A DNA stretch of 64,000 bases from Lysinibacillus sphaericus (GTDB lineage: Bacteria > Bacillota > Bacilli > Bacillales_A > Planococcaceae): NCBI RefSeq assembly GCF_006864135.1, contig NZ_SADV01000020.1, positions 1-64,000 of the forward strand, written 5' to 3'. The translations under genes were made by a program, and so were the position numbers. Below are positions 51,000-59,428 of this stretch, one piece after another (the first letter of the stretch is position 1; each line of letters begins with the position of its first letter). Under the pieces are notes generated by a model, which was given only the letters and a program-made list of their open reading frames with translations, was not told the origin of the DNA and ran no database searches.

Positions 51000-51378
51000 T
51001 TTTGTGAAAGACGACGCACGTAAGGTTGATTTCCGTTCCGGCTGGGCGCTTTGTAGCTGCTTCGCTTTCGCACAGATAAAACATTTGTAGCTGCCGCTTC
51101 GCTTTCGCACAGATAAAACATTTTGTAGCTGCCGCTTCGCTTTCGCACAGATAAAACATTTTGTAGCTGCCGCTTCGCTTTTGCACAGATAAAACATTTT
51201 GTAGCTGCAACTTCGCTTTTGCACAGAGCAAAGCTTCCTGGGGGCGTCCGATGAAACAGATGTTTTTTGTGCGAAAGCGTAGTGAAACGTAGCGGCAGCA
51301 ACAGGGTGTTGGTCACGAAGGGCGTTATCACAGGATGTAAGCCTGCTGATCCCCAAGGAATCGCACCCTCCACTCTTC
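51000..51378 (-). repeat. Intergenic repeat, family A, inverted copy 5 with inserted array
   Basis: On the minus strand it shows the family A order: GGAGGGTGCGATTCCTTGGGGATC, AACGCCCTTCGTGACCAACACC, TCATCGGACGCCCCCAGGAAG, then AAAGCGCCCAGCCGGAACGGAAATCAACC. The terminal inverted repeats are worn. The middle holds the 38-bp array listed separately. It lies between the peptidase gene and prkA. Confidence 0.8.
51053..51230. repeat. 38-bp tandem array, five copies
   Basis: GTAGCTGC recurs at 51053, 51088, 51125, 51163 and 51201, with steps of 35, 37, 38 and 38. The unit is GTAGCTGCCGCTTCGCTTTC followed by GCACAGATAAAACATTTT. The repeats are back to back without spacers, so it is not CRISPR. The same module occurs singly in repeats at 4.8, 12.3, 40.6, 59.35 and 63.9 kb. 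It keeps all minus-strand frames open, which makes false long ORFs here. Confidence 0.95.
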
Positions 51379-51612
51379 AGGTATAGTTTTAAAAAAATGA
51401 TATCCCTTTTTGGAATAAGCCGAAAAACGTAAGGCGATTCGATTAGTGTTGTCATTCTTTTTTATATTTAGCGTTGTTTAAATTCCTGTTTTTCAGAGGA
51501 AAAAATTAAAAACGCAATAAGAATAAATTTCGACAAAGAAAAAGTATTGGGTATCATAATGTCATTTCCTTCATACTATGTTATAAATCAAGCCCTGAAT
51601 GGAGGGAAGGCT

Positions 51613-53508
51613 ATCAACATTTTAGATAAAGTGAAAAGCTATCGCGAAGAAGAAAATCGGCTAAAGTGGGAAGGTACATTTGCAGATTACTTAAACATCA
51701 TCAAGGAAAGACCTGAAGTTGCTCAAACGGCCCATTCACGCGTCTACAATATGATAAAAAATGCTGGTGTAGAGGAACGCGATGGGCAAAAAATGTATGA
51801 ATTTTTTGGGCAAGAAATTTTTGGGCTTGAAACAGCAGTTGAAAGACTGGTGGAGGAATATTTCCATCCAGCAGCGCGAAGATTGGATGTTAGAAAACGT
51901 ATTTTGTTATTAATGGGACCAGTAAGTGGTGGTAAATCAACAATAGTAACCTTGTTGAAACGTGGACTCGAGCAATTTTCGAGAACAGATGAAGGTGCAG
52001 TTTTCGCAATTAAGGGATGCCCAATGCATGAGGATCCTCTACATTTAATTCCACATCATTTGCGTAATGATTTTTATGAGGAGTATGGTATACGAATTGA
52101 AGGAAGCTTATCGCCCTTAAATACGATGCGTCTTGAAAAAGAGTACGAAGGACGTATTGAAAATGTGATGATTGAACGTATTACTTTTTCTGAAGACAAA
52201 CGTGTGGGCATAGGAACATTTACGCCGTCAGATCCAAAATCACAAGATATTGCAGATTTAACAGGTAGTATTGATTTCTCAACAATCGGTGAATTTGGTT
52301 CAGAATCTGACCCTCGTGCTTATCGCTTCGATGGTGAGTTAAATAAGGCAAACAGAGGTATGATGGAGTTCCAAGAAATGTTAAAGCTTGATGAAAAATT
52401 CTTATGGAATTTATTGTCTTTAACACAGGAAGGTAATTTTAAAGCAGGTCGATTTGCATTAATTAGTGCAGATGAGTTAATTGTTGCGCATACAAACGAA
52501 ACGGAGTATCGTTCATTTATTTCAAATAAAAAGAATGAGGCGTTACATTCACGTATTATTGTCATGCCGATTCCGTATAACTTAAAAGTTAGTCAGGAAG
52601 AATTGATTTACGAAAAAATGATTAAAGAAAGCGATATGTCACATGTTCATATTGCGCCGCATGCATTGAAGGCCGCAGCAATCTTTTCGGTTCTAACAAG
52701 GCTGGAAGTACCGAAAAAACAAGGTGTGGATCTTATTAAAAAAATGCGACTGTACGACGGAGAAAATGTGGAGGGATTTAATTCCGTTGACTTAGAGGAG
52801 CTTAAAAAAGAGTTTCCGAACGAAGGCATGAACGGTATTGATCCACGGTATATTATTAATCGTATTTCTTCTGCTATTATCCGAAAAGAGATACCATCTA
52901 TTAATGCGTTAGATGTTCTACGTGCACTAAAGGATGGGCTTGACCAGCATGCTTCCATTACTCAGGAAGATCGAGAAAAATATATGAACTATATTGCAGT
53001 TGCTCGAAGAGAGTATGATGAAATTGCCAAGAATGAAGTGCAAAAAGCATTCGTTTATTCGTATGAAGAGTCTGCAAAAACATTGATGAATAATTACCTC
53101 GATAATGTAGAGGCGTTTTGTAATAAAAATAAAATTTTAGATCCATTGACTGGTGAGGAAATGAATCCTGATGAAAAGTTAATGCGCTCTATTGAAGAGC
53201 AAATAGGCATTTCGGAAAATGCAAAAAAAGCATTCCGTGAGGAGATATTAATTCGTATTTCTGCTTATGCTCGAAAAGGTAAGCGTTTTGACTATAATTC
53301 TCATGAAAGATTACGAGAAGCAATACAGAAAAAATTATTTGCGGATCTTAAGGATGTCGTAAAAATTACAACATCTTCAAAAATGCCGGATGAATCACAG
53401 TTGAAAAAGATTAATGAGGTTGTGGCAAGACTTGTTGATGAGCATGGCTATAATACAACGTCTGCTAATGAATTATTGCAGTATGTAGGTAGTCTGTTAA
53501 ATCGTTAG
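51613..53508 (+). CDS. prkA: PrkA family serine protein kinase/AAA+ protein, apparent AUC start
   Basis: This sporulation-linked protein has an AAA+ domain with Walker A GPVSGGKST and a C-terminal kinase-like domain. The family likeness starts at ILDKVKSYREEENRLKWEGTFADYL. No ATG, GTG or TTG lies there; instead ATC at 51613 stands 6 nt after GGAGGG. Starting at ATC gives 631 residues, the length of B. subtilis PrkA. In-frame starts at 51547 (TTG) and 51559 (ATG) have no ribosome site and add unrelated residues. The genes yhbH and spoVR follow, the conserved trio. Confidence 0.93.
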   Translation: MNILDKVKSYREEENRLKWEGTFADYLNIIKERPEVAQTAHSRVYNMIKNAGVEERDGQKMYEFFGQEIFGLETAVERLVEEYFHPAARRLDVRKRILLLMGPVSGGKSTIVTLLKRGLEQFSRTDEGAVFAIKGCPMHEDPLHLIPHHLRNDFYEEYGIRIEGSLSPLNTMRLEKEYEGRIENVMIERITFSEDKRVGIGTFTPSDPKSQDIADLTGSIDFSTIGEFGSESDPRAYRFDGELNKANRGMMEFQEMLKLDEKFLWNLLSLTQEGNFKAGRFALISADELIVAHTNETEYRSFISNKKNEALHSRIIVMPIPYNLKVSQEELIYEKMIKESDMSHVHIAPHALKAAAIFSVLTRLEVPKKQGVDLIKKMRLYDGENVEGFNSVDLEELKKEFPNEGMNGIDPRYIINRISSAIIRKEIPSINALDVLRALKDGLDQHASITQEDREKYMNYIAVARREYDEIAKNEVQKAFVYSYEESAKTLMNNYLDNVEAFCNKNKILDPLTGEEMNPDEKLMRSIEEQIGISENAKKAFREEILIRISAYARKGKRFDYNSHERLREAIQKKLFADLKDVVKITTSSKMPDESQLKKINEVVARLVDEHGYNTTSANELLQYVGSLLNR

Positions 53509-53552
53509 CGACCTATTCAGTGGAAACTATAAGACTATTGATAGGAATGAAT

Positions 53553-53583
53553 AGGAGTGTCCCATTTTAGGGCACTCCTTTTA
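53553..53583 (+). terminator. Hairpin between prkA and yhbH
   Basis: AGGAGTGTCC pairs with GGCACTCCT and TTTTATC follows. The genes on both sides belong to one trio, so this may be a partial terminator. Confidence 0.65.
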
Positions 53584-53660
53584 TCTTCATTTAAGTTCAA
53601 GAAAGCGAATGACTAGCATAGTATAGAAAAAGCGAATTTGATAGATGGGTGAGGATAAAA

Positions 53661-54818
53661 ATGACTGAAAACGATAATAAACGTTTTGCCATTTCTCAGG
53701 AAAATTGGTCCCTCCATCGTAAAGGGCACCAGGACCAGCAACGGCATATGGAAAAAGTTAAAGATGCTATTAAGAATAATTTACCCGATTTAGTTAGTGA
53801 AGAAAGTATTGTCATGTCCAATGGTCGTGAGGTAATTAAAATACCTATACGTTCACTTGATGAATATAAAATTCGATATAACCATGATAACTCCAAGCAT
53901 GTTGGGCAAGGTCAAGGAGACAGTAATGTAGGTGATGTGGTTGCGCGTGATCCCAGCAGAGGCAATCAGGCTAATGGTAAAGGAAAAGAAGCTGGTGACA
54001 AGCCAGGTCAGGATTATTATGAAGCTGAAGTAAGCATTGAAGAGGTTCAAAATGTGTTATTTAACGAGCTTGAGCTACCAAATCTACAGCAGAAAGAAAA
54101 AGCGGATATTAAGACGGAAAAAGTTGAGTTTAACGATATTCGGAAAAAAGGTTTAATGGGAAATGTCGATAAAAAGCGCACAATCCTTAATGCGCTAAAG
54201 CGTAATGCTATGCAAGGAAAACCAGACATTACGCCGATTCATAATGATGATCTGCGTTTTAAAACGTGGGATGAAGTGGAAAAACCTGAATCGAAGGCAG
54301 TGGTCCTTGCCATGATGGATACAAGTGGTTCCATGGGCTCCTTCGAAAAATATTGCGCAAGGAGCTTCTTCTTTTGGATGACAAAATTTTTGCGCTCCAA
54401 GTATGAAACAGTAGAAATTGAGTTTATTGCGCATCATACCGAGGCGAAAGTAGTAACAGAAGAGGAGTTTTTTACGAAGGGAGAAAGCGGTGGAACGATT
54501 TGTTCATCTGCCTATATAAAGGCACTGGAACTAATTCGGGAAAAGTATAATCCTACTCGCTATAATATTTATCCAGTACATTTTTCAGATGGTGAAAATA
54601 TTTCAATGGATAATGAAAAGTGCTTGAAGCTAGTGGGAGAGTTAATGGATGTATCGAGCATGTTTGGATATGGTGAAGTCAATCAGCATAACCGCTTTTC
54701 TACACTTATGTACACTTACAAAAAAATAGATGACCCTAAATTTAGATATCATATTTTGAGAAAAAAAGACGATGTGTACGATGCCTTAAAGAGCTTTTTC
54801 AAAAAAGATGAATCTTAA
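53661..54818 (+). CDS. yhbH: Sporulation protein YhbH (VWA-like)
   Basis: The start is ATG 53661 (385 residues; GGTGAGGA upstream). The N-terminal half is basic and glycine-rich ([11 protein letters not shown]). The C-terminal half is a von Willebrand A-like domain with the metal motif [14 protein letters not shown]. The family is needed for normal sporulation in Bacillus and is always near prkA and spoVR; enterobacterial yeaH is the partner of yeaG in the same way. The molecular role is not known. Confidence 0.95.
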   Translation: MTENDNKRFAISQENWSLHRKGHQDQQRHMEKVKDAIKNNLPDLVSEESIVMSNGREVIKIPIRSLDEYKIRYNHDNSKHVGQGQGDSNVGDVVARDPSRGNQANGKGKEAGDKPGQDYYEAEVSIEEVQNVLFNELELPNLQQKEKADIKTEKVEFNDIRKKGLMGNVDKKRTILNALKRNAMQGKPDITPIHNDDLRFKTWDEVEKPESKAVVLAMMDTSGSMGSFEKYCARSFFFWMTKFLRSKYETVEIEFIAHHTEAKVVTEEEFFTKGESGGTICSSAYIKALELIREKYNPTRYNIYPVHFSDGENISMDNEKCLKLVGELMDVSSMFGYGEVNQHNRFSTLMYTYKKIDDPKFRYHILRKKDDVYDALKSFFKKDES

Positions 54819-54845
54819 ATCATGTTCAAAGGAGGAGGCGGAAAA

Positions 54846-56249
54846 GTGGAGATGAACGAGCTTGAACGAGCAATTGATGAAATCACAGAAATTGCCTCAA
54901 GCTTTGGCTTAGATTTCTTTCCAATGCGCTATGAAATTTGTCCGGCAGATATTATTTATACATTTGGCGCATATGGTATGCCTACTCGATTTTCACATTG
55001 GAGCTTCGGTAAACAATTCCACAAAATGAAGCTTCAATATGATTTAGGGCTAAGTCAAATCTATGAGCTAGTGATTAACTCTAACCCATGTTATGCATTT
55101 TTACTTGATACCAATACGTTAACACAAAATAAATTGATTATTGCGCATGTATTGGCGCACTGCGATTTCTTTAAAAATAATGTACGCTTCTCCAATACGA
55201 GAAGAGATATGGTGGAGAGTATGACTGCAACAGCTGAACGGATAGCTGGCTATGAAAGAGAATATGGAAAGGAAGAGGTCGAACAATTTTTAGATGCGAT
55301 TTTAGCGATTCAGGAGCATATCGATCCTTCCCTTTTACGACCAAAATTGTCTTGGAATACGGAAGATGAACTTGAAGAGGAAAGTCCTCAAATAAAATCA
55401 CCGTATGATGATCTCTGGCGTTTAGACGATAAGGAAAAAGAGTATAGATCGGTAAGGCGAAAAATAAAGCACTTCCCGCCAAAGCCAGAAAAAGATTTAT
55501 TGCTATTTTTAGAGGAGCATAGTCGGGAGCTCGAGGACTGGCAGCGAGATATATTAACGATGATGCGTGAGGAAATGCTTTATTTTTGGCCACAATTAGA
55601 GACAAAAATAATGAATGAGGGCTGGGCTTCCTTTTGGCATCAACGCATCATGCGTGAGCTTAAGCTAACAACAGCGGAAACGATTGAATATGCGAAATTA
55701 AATGCAGGTGTTGTGCAGCCTTCAAAAACATCCATTAATCCTTATTACCTTGGTGTAAAAATTTTCGAAGATATTGAGAACCGCTATAATCATCCAACGG
55801 AAGAGATGAGAAAGCTAGGTGTTCAGCCAAACTCCGGTCGAGAGAAAATGTTTGAGGTTAGAGAGATAGAATCGGATATATCTTTTATCCGTAACTATTT
55901 GACGAAGGATTTAGCAAAACGTGAAGATCTATATTTGTTCCAGAAAAAGGGCAGTGAATACCGTATTACAGATAAGGAGCATGAAATGGTACGAGATCAG
56001 CTCGTATCGATGCGTGTAAACGGGGGATTCCCATATATCGTCGTTAAAAATGGAGATTACCTTCGGAACGGAGAGCTCTATTTAGTGCATGGCTATGAGG
56101 GGATGGAGCTCGATCCAATCTACTTAGAAAACGTTTTGCCGTATATTTATCAGCTATGGGGTCGTCCTGTACATTTAGAAACAAATGTGGATGGAAAGCC
56201 AATGCTTTATTCATATGATGGTACAAAAAATTATAAACGCAATGTGTGA
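54846..56249 (+). CDS. spoVR: Stage V sporulation protein R
   Basis: It is needed for spore cortex formation in Bacillus; its biochemical activity is unknown. I take GTG 54846 (467 residues), 10 nt after AAAGGAGG, rather than ATG 54822, which would translate the ribosome site (FKGGGG). The core [30 protein letters not shown] segment is seen near residues 33-60, and [19 protein letters not shown] with Glu and His near 265. It follows yhbH by 27 nt and completes the prkA-yhbH-spoVR unit. Confidence 0.95.
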   Translation: MEMNELERAIDEITEIASSFGLDFFPMRYEICPADIIYTFGAYGMPTRFSHWSFGKQFHKMKLQYDLGLSQIYELVINSNPCYAFLLDTNTLTQNKLIIAHVLAHCDFFKNNVRFSNTRRDMVESMTATAERIAGYEREYGKEEVEQFLDAILAIQEHIDPSLLRPKLSWNTEDELEEESPQIKSPYDDLWRLDDKEKEYRSVRRKIKHFPPKPEKDLLLFLEEHSRELEDWQRDILTMMREEMLYFWPQLETKIMNEGWASFWHQRIMRELKLTTAETIEYAKLNAGVVQPSKTSINPYYLGVKIFEDIENRYNHPTEEMRKLGVQPNSGREKMFEVREIESDISFIRNYLTKDLAKREDLYLFQKKGSEYRITDKEHEMVRDQLVSMRVNGGFPYIVVKNGDYLRNGELYLVHGYEGMELDPIYLENVLPYIYQLWGRPVHLETNVDGKPMLYSYDGTKNYKRNV

Positions 56250-56280
56250 GGTATGGTTCCTTGACGAATTACTGAAACGA

Positions 56281-56330
56281 AAAAACTTCTATCTGTGGTA
56301 TGAAATATCCCTGCAGATAGAAGTTTTTTA
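56281..56330 (+). terminator. Intrinsic terminator of the prkA-yhbH-spoVR unit
   Basis: A perfect 15-bp stem AAAAACTTCTATCTG/CAGATAGAAGTTTTT and a T tract. Confidence 0.93.
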
Positions 56331-56356
56331 CAGTCTAGAATCAACGTTCATCGCCA

Positions 56357-56402
56357 TAATTTCTGTTCCGCCAGGGCGTTTTCCTGGGGGCGTTCGATGA
56401 GC
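56357..56402 (-). repeat. Family A repeat fragment
   Basis: ATTTCTGTTCCGCCAGGGCG and TTTTCCTGGGGGCGTTCGATGAG are the inverted central blocks of family A with the middle deleted. Only about 45 bp remain. Confidence 0.6.
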
Positions 56403-56412
56403 GCGGTCAACT

Positions 56413-56622
56413 TTATTCGTTGTTATTCTCATCTTCACTACTTTCACTATGATTCGAAGATGAATGAATATCGCTGTCGATAACTCTACTGTCTCTTACT
56501 TTTATGCCTTGTTGTCCGCCAGCTTCATCGTTGTCGTCACCAGCAATACCGCTTCGGCCGTTTCCATCAGCAAATTGGGAGTAGTACTGCCGTTTATGGC
56601 ATTTGACCGCCTTGGTTGGCAT
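56413..56622 (-). CDS. Small hydrophilic protein, possibly frameshifted from the gene before it
   Basis: A 69-codon ORF starts ATG 56622 with only a weak site (AAGGA 12 nt before). It is hydrophilic, Gly/Asp/Ser-rich (YYSQFADGNGRSGIAGDDNDEAGG, then an acidic Ser-rich end). Its first codons overlap the end of the 55-aa gene upstream in another frame, and the two together would read as one protein of about 115 residues after a single-base change. It may be the second part of that gene or a coupled gene. No family is recognised. Confidence 0.45.
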   Translation of the reverse strand: MPTKAVKCHKRQYYSQFADGNGRSGIAGDDNDEAGGQQGIKVRDSRVIDSDIHSSSNHSESSEDENNNE

Positions 56623-56761
56623 TAGTACCTACATCCTTATTTATTTGTCCTCCACCTTCAGCCTTTTGTTCAAAATGGATTTCTTTATTGCCAATATTAA
56701 TAGTAAGATGGATGGTAATATGATTTTTAGATAGATCTTTTGAATGTTCATTATTAGGCAT
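56594..56761 (-). CDS. Small protein of unknown function
   Basis: A 55-codon ORF starts ATG 56761 right behind AAAGGAGGTG, one of the strongest ribosome sites in the window, so translation is very likely. The protein starts MPNNEHSKDLSKNHITIHLT, continues with INIGNKEIHFEQ and ends in a Gly/Asn/Gln-rich tail (GGGQINKDVGTNANQGG). It overlaps the next ORF by 29 nt. I recognise no family; the tail style recalls small spore-coat or spore-core proteins, but that is only an impression. Confidence 0.65.
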   Translation of the reverse strand: MPNNEHSKDLSKNHITIHLTINIGNKEIHFEQKAEGGGQINKDVGTNANQGGQMP

Positions 56762-56948
56762 AATTTTCACCTCCTTTATTTTAGCATTACTATTAAGTTA
56801 TTAATCTTTCTTTAGCTTACTTGTTCATGTAGCCCTAAAATGTATAAATAATGTGAGGGGATGGAGACTGAAAAACTGTTCCTTATCGTAAAATTTGATA
56901 AAATGAATAGGATTTGAATATAAGAAGAACTGGAACGGTGAAACAACG

Positions 56949-57824
56949 TTGAGAACATTTAAAAAGGTTTATATAGAAATAACGAGTGTCTGTAATTTAG
57001 CATGTAGCTTTTGTCCTCCAACTGCTCGTGCAAAGGGACTTATTAAAGTAGAACAATTTAATAAAATATTGGATGAAATACGTCCCCATACGAAATATAT
57101 TTATTTGCATGTAAAAGGAGAGCCACTTTTACACCCACGTATTGATCAGCTACTTGATGCAGCACATGAGAAAGGATTTAAAGTTAACATTACAACGAAC
57201 GGTACACTGATTAAAAAGAATCGTGAAAAGATACTAGGAAAACCAGCCTTACGCCAACTCAATTTTTCTTTGCATAGTTTCGACGGTCATGAGGGATCGG
57301 AAAATCGTGAGAAATATTTAGGGGATATATTAGATTTTGTGCGTGCTTCGAAAGACTATAATACGATTATTTCATATCGATTATGGAATTTACAAAAGGA
57401 TCATGTAACAGATATTGCGGCACGGAGAAATCGTGAAACGCTCGAAATTTTAGAAAATGAATATAATCTTGATTATCGCATCGAAGAAAAAGTGCAGCCT
57501 GGTAAAGGTGTAAAGATTGCTAATAATATTTATTTAAATCAGGATCATGAATTCAAGTGGCCAAGCTTACTGGAAGCGGAGGATGAAGGCAAAGGCTTTT
57601 GCCATGCACTACGAAGCCAAGCCGCTATTTTAGTGGACGGTACAGTAGTGCCTTGCTGTCTTGATGGTGAGGGCGTTATTAATTTGGGGAATGTGAATGA
57701 GAAATCCTTTACAGACATTGTTCAAGGAGAACGTGCAAATAATATTGTCGACGGATTTTCGCGTAGAGAAGCTGTAGAAGAGCTATGCAGAAAATGTGGC
57801 TATCGTCAAAAGTTTGGAATGTAA
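56949..57824 (+). CDS. Radical SAM/SPASM domain protein
   Basis: The 291-residue protein starts TTG 56949. The radical SAM cluster is CNLACSFC (Cys15, 19, 22), followed by HVKGEPLLHP (the GEP motif) and ITTNGTLI. The C-terminal SPASM region holds further Cys residues (CHALR, PCCLDGEG, CRKCGY) for an extra iron-sulfur cluster. Such enzymes often modify peptides or other enzymes, but no precursor peptide or partner enzyme is next to it. It ends in a strong terminator, so it is a single-gene unit. Substrate unknown. Confidence 0.88.
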   Translation: MRTFKKVYIEITSVCNLACSFCPPTARAKGLIKVEQFNKILDEIRPHTKYIYLHVKGEPLLHPRIDQLLDAAHEKGFKVNITTNGTLIKKNREKILGKPALRQLNFSLHSFDGHEGSENREKYLGDILDFVRASKDYNTIISYRLWNLQKDHVTDIAARRNRETLEILENEYNLDYRIEEKVQPGKGVKIANNIYLNQDHEFKWPSLLEAEDEGKGFCHALRSQAAILVDGTVVPCCLDGEGVINLGNVNEKSFTDIVQGERANNIVDGFSRREAVEELCRKCGYRQKFGM

Positions 57825-57825
57825 T

Positions 57826-57865
57826 AAAAAGATCCATTTGGTTGTAGACTAAATGGATCTTTTAT
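57826..57865 (+). terminator. Intrinsic terminator of the radical SAM gene
   Basis: A perfect stem AAAAGATCCATTT/AAATGGATCTTTT, continuing in TATAT. Confidence 0.88.
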
Positions 57866-57903
57866 ATGGTTAAAACAATGGCATGCCACCATGATAAAAC
57901 AGG

Positions 57904-57945
57904 CTCATCACCAAAAGTTATGGATGATATTTGTTAAAAAAATTT
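57904..57945 (+). repeat. Family A repeat, left-end fragment
   Basis: CTCATCACCAAAAGTTATGG followed by ATGATATTTGTTAAAAAAA matches the left end of family A; the rest of the element is absent. Confidence 0.6.
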
Positions 57946-57959
57946 TTGGCTAGCCATCA

Positions 57960-57998
57960 AACAGCTCCAGCGTTATTGACTATTGGAGCTGTTTTTCT
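57960..57998 (+). terminator. Hairpin at the end of the HTH gene
   Basis: AACAGCTCCA pairs with TGGAGCTGTT, followed by TTTC on the plus strand. The right arm is inside the end of the minus-strand HTH gene. Confidence 0.6.
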
Positions 57999-58362
57999 TT
58001 GATTGTGAATCAATAGTATCTAAAAAATCCTTCGTAATGCGTACTACGTATTTCACTTCGTCTAAATTGCGCTCCCTTAATACTGATCGATGTATGTCAA
58101 GCACAAGGTTCTTTTCTTCAATATCAGTAACACCGGATAATTTTTGAAAATTAAAAAGCTCCTCAGGGGCAATATCTAATGCTTTCATTAGCGTTTCTAA
58201 AGTGCTTAATGTGATATTAGACTGTCCGTGTTCAATGTTTGAGATTCGTCCTTTACTAAAACCTAGTTTCCCCGTTTTTTCTGCTACTTCTTCCTGACTA
58301 AGCCCCTTAGATACCCTAATAATACGGAGTTGTTCGCCTACTAGCTTTAAAAAGTCTGACAT
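57973..58362 (-). CDS. XRE-family HTH transcriptional regulator
   Basis: The start is ATG 58362 (129 residues; AGAGGTG 6 nt before). The helix-turn-helix lies at residues 8-65 (LRIIRVSKGLSQEEVAEKTG, then GRISNIEHGQSNITLSTLETLMKALDI). The C-terminal 60 residues form a charged helical part with no known likeness. It is divergent from an HsdS-like gene across a 215-nt region containing an 18-bp dyad that overlaps a TATAAT box, so self-control and control of the neighbour are likely. This layout recalls controller proteins of restriction-modification systems. Confidence 0.88.
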   Translation of the reverse strand: MSDFLKLVGEQLRIIRVSKGLSQEEVAEKTGKLGFSKGRISNIEHGQSNITLSTLETLMKALDIAPEELFNFQKLSGVTDIEEKNLVLDIHRSVLRERNLDEVKYVVRITKDFLDTIDSQSKKNSSNSQ

Positions 58363-58410
58363 ATGATTCACCTCTATGTAAAAAGCTAGTGAAAAACATT
58401 AAAAATGCCT

Positions 58411-58428
58411 ATACCATTATAGTGGTAT
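58411..58428. promoter_or_regulatory. Dyad operator between HTH and HsdS-like genes
   Basis: ATACCATTATAGTGGTAT is a 6-bp perfect inverted repeat with a 6-bp centre. The complement of its centre gives TATAAT, a -10 box for the HTH gene. Further GGTA elements follow at 58454 and 58469, next to a plus-strand TATAAT at 58443. It is a good candidate site for the HTH protein. Confidence 0.55.
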
Positions 58429-58577
58429 AATAGAGATAATGTTATAATAAAATGGTACAATGATTAATGGTAAGTTTTTATTGAGAGAAAAGCCATGTGT
58501 AAAACGGTGTTGATTTATTCTTCAAAAGCTTGTTTTAGAGTACAGCTAATTCTAGTTAAGGATTGGAGGATTCATGC

Positions 58578-59213
58578 ATGGTAAAGCGTTATCGATTAGA
58601 TGAAGTTGCTAAAATAGAAGAGGGAAAAATAGTACCGAAGAAAAAGTATTTTACAAACGTCGGAGTACCCCTAATTACAGCAGAAAGTTTAAAAAAGTTA
58701 ATGCTAAATGGTGATATTGAACAATTACCAAAAGTTAATATTACATTGAAAGAACATTTAAAGTGTTCACTAGTACCAGCTAAAACCATCATTCTTACGA
58801 AAGCTAATATGAAGGAAGCAAATAAATATATTTATCAATGCGAAACTGAAATGTGTATTGCAAATGATATCGTCGCTATTATTCCAAATGAAACAATTAT
58901 TTTAAGTGATTATTTATTACACTTTCTCAAATGGTATCAAATTCATAAAGAATGGCATCATTTGTACGATATACTTATAGATATCCCGATGTTAGCTGTC
59001 CAACAGAAAATGGTGCAAATTTTAAATAAGATTCAGTTTTTATTAAAGAATAAAGAGTCTTTAATGACAGCTGTAGAAGTGTTACCACAGAATTTTCACA
59101 ATTTCTCGATGCAAATAGAAAATCACTCAAAAAGTTTACATCATGGGTTTAATCAGGCTCAGCATCTTTATGATGTTATGCTACATAAAATTTTTAAGGG
59201 TGAACTTAAATAA
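58578..59213 (+). CDS. Orphan type I restriction specificity (HsdS)-like protein, half size
   Basis: The start is ATG 58578 (211 residues; TTGGAGGA upstream). The fold of one HsdS target-recognition domain is visible: RLDEVAKIEEGKIVPKKKYFTNVGVPLITAESL at the start (shown in two parts: EGKIVPK and VGVPLITAESL), and the closing helix IDIPMLAVQQKMVQILNKIQ, the known LEEQQKI-type region. Full HsdS proteins have two such halves. No HsdM or HsdR gene is in the window. It may be a stray specificity half, a regulator, or part of a defence locus split elsewhere in the genome. Confidence 0.75.
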   Translation: MVKRYRLDEVAKIEEGKIVPKKKYFTNVGVPLITAESLKKLMLNGDIEQLPKVNITLKEHLKCSLVPAKTIILTKANMKEANKYIYQCETEMCIANDIVAIIPNETIILSDYLLHFLKWYQIHKEWHHLYDILIDIPMLAVQQKMVQILNKIQFLLKNKESLMTAVEVLPQNFHNFSMQIENHSKSLHHGFNQAQHLYDVMLHKIFKGELK

Positions 59214-59264
59214 AATTGCACAATAATCAGTTCTTCATCTTCTGGAATTAGATAAAATAAATTT

Positions 59265-59303
59265 AGTCGGTGTAAAAGGTCAACATCTTTCACACCGACT
59301 TTC
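59265..59303 (+). terminator. Hairpin terminator after the HsdS-like gene
   Basis: AGTCGGTGT pairs with ACACCGACT around a 17-nt loop; a short T tract (TTTC) follows. Confidence 0.65.
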
Positions 59304-59425
59304 ATCAATTATGCCGAGGCATAATTGTACCTGTCGCTATGCTTTTAATACAAAAGACATCTGCAGCTTTCGCTTTACTTTCGCGCAAAAGAACAATGTA
59401 GCTGCCGTTACATAAAACATATGTT
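59304..59425 (+). repeat. Family B repeat, partial copy
   Basis: It starts with the palindrome TCAATTATGCCGAGGCATAATTG, then worn copies of the CTGTCGCT/GCTTTCGC module, and GTAGCTGCCGTTACA. It ends right at the RNase J stop region. Confidence 0.7.
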
Positions 59426-59428
59426 GAG

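Noticed and set aside
51053-51230. CRISPR array
   Set aside because: Repeats are back to back with no variable spacers, and no cas gene is near.
50907-51455. N-terminal extension of the M23 peptidase ORF and two overlapping minus ORFs
   Set aside because: They run through the 38-bp array and family A repeat; the signal peptide and ribosome site place the real start at 50906.
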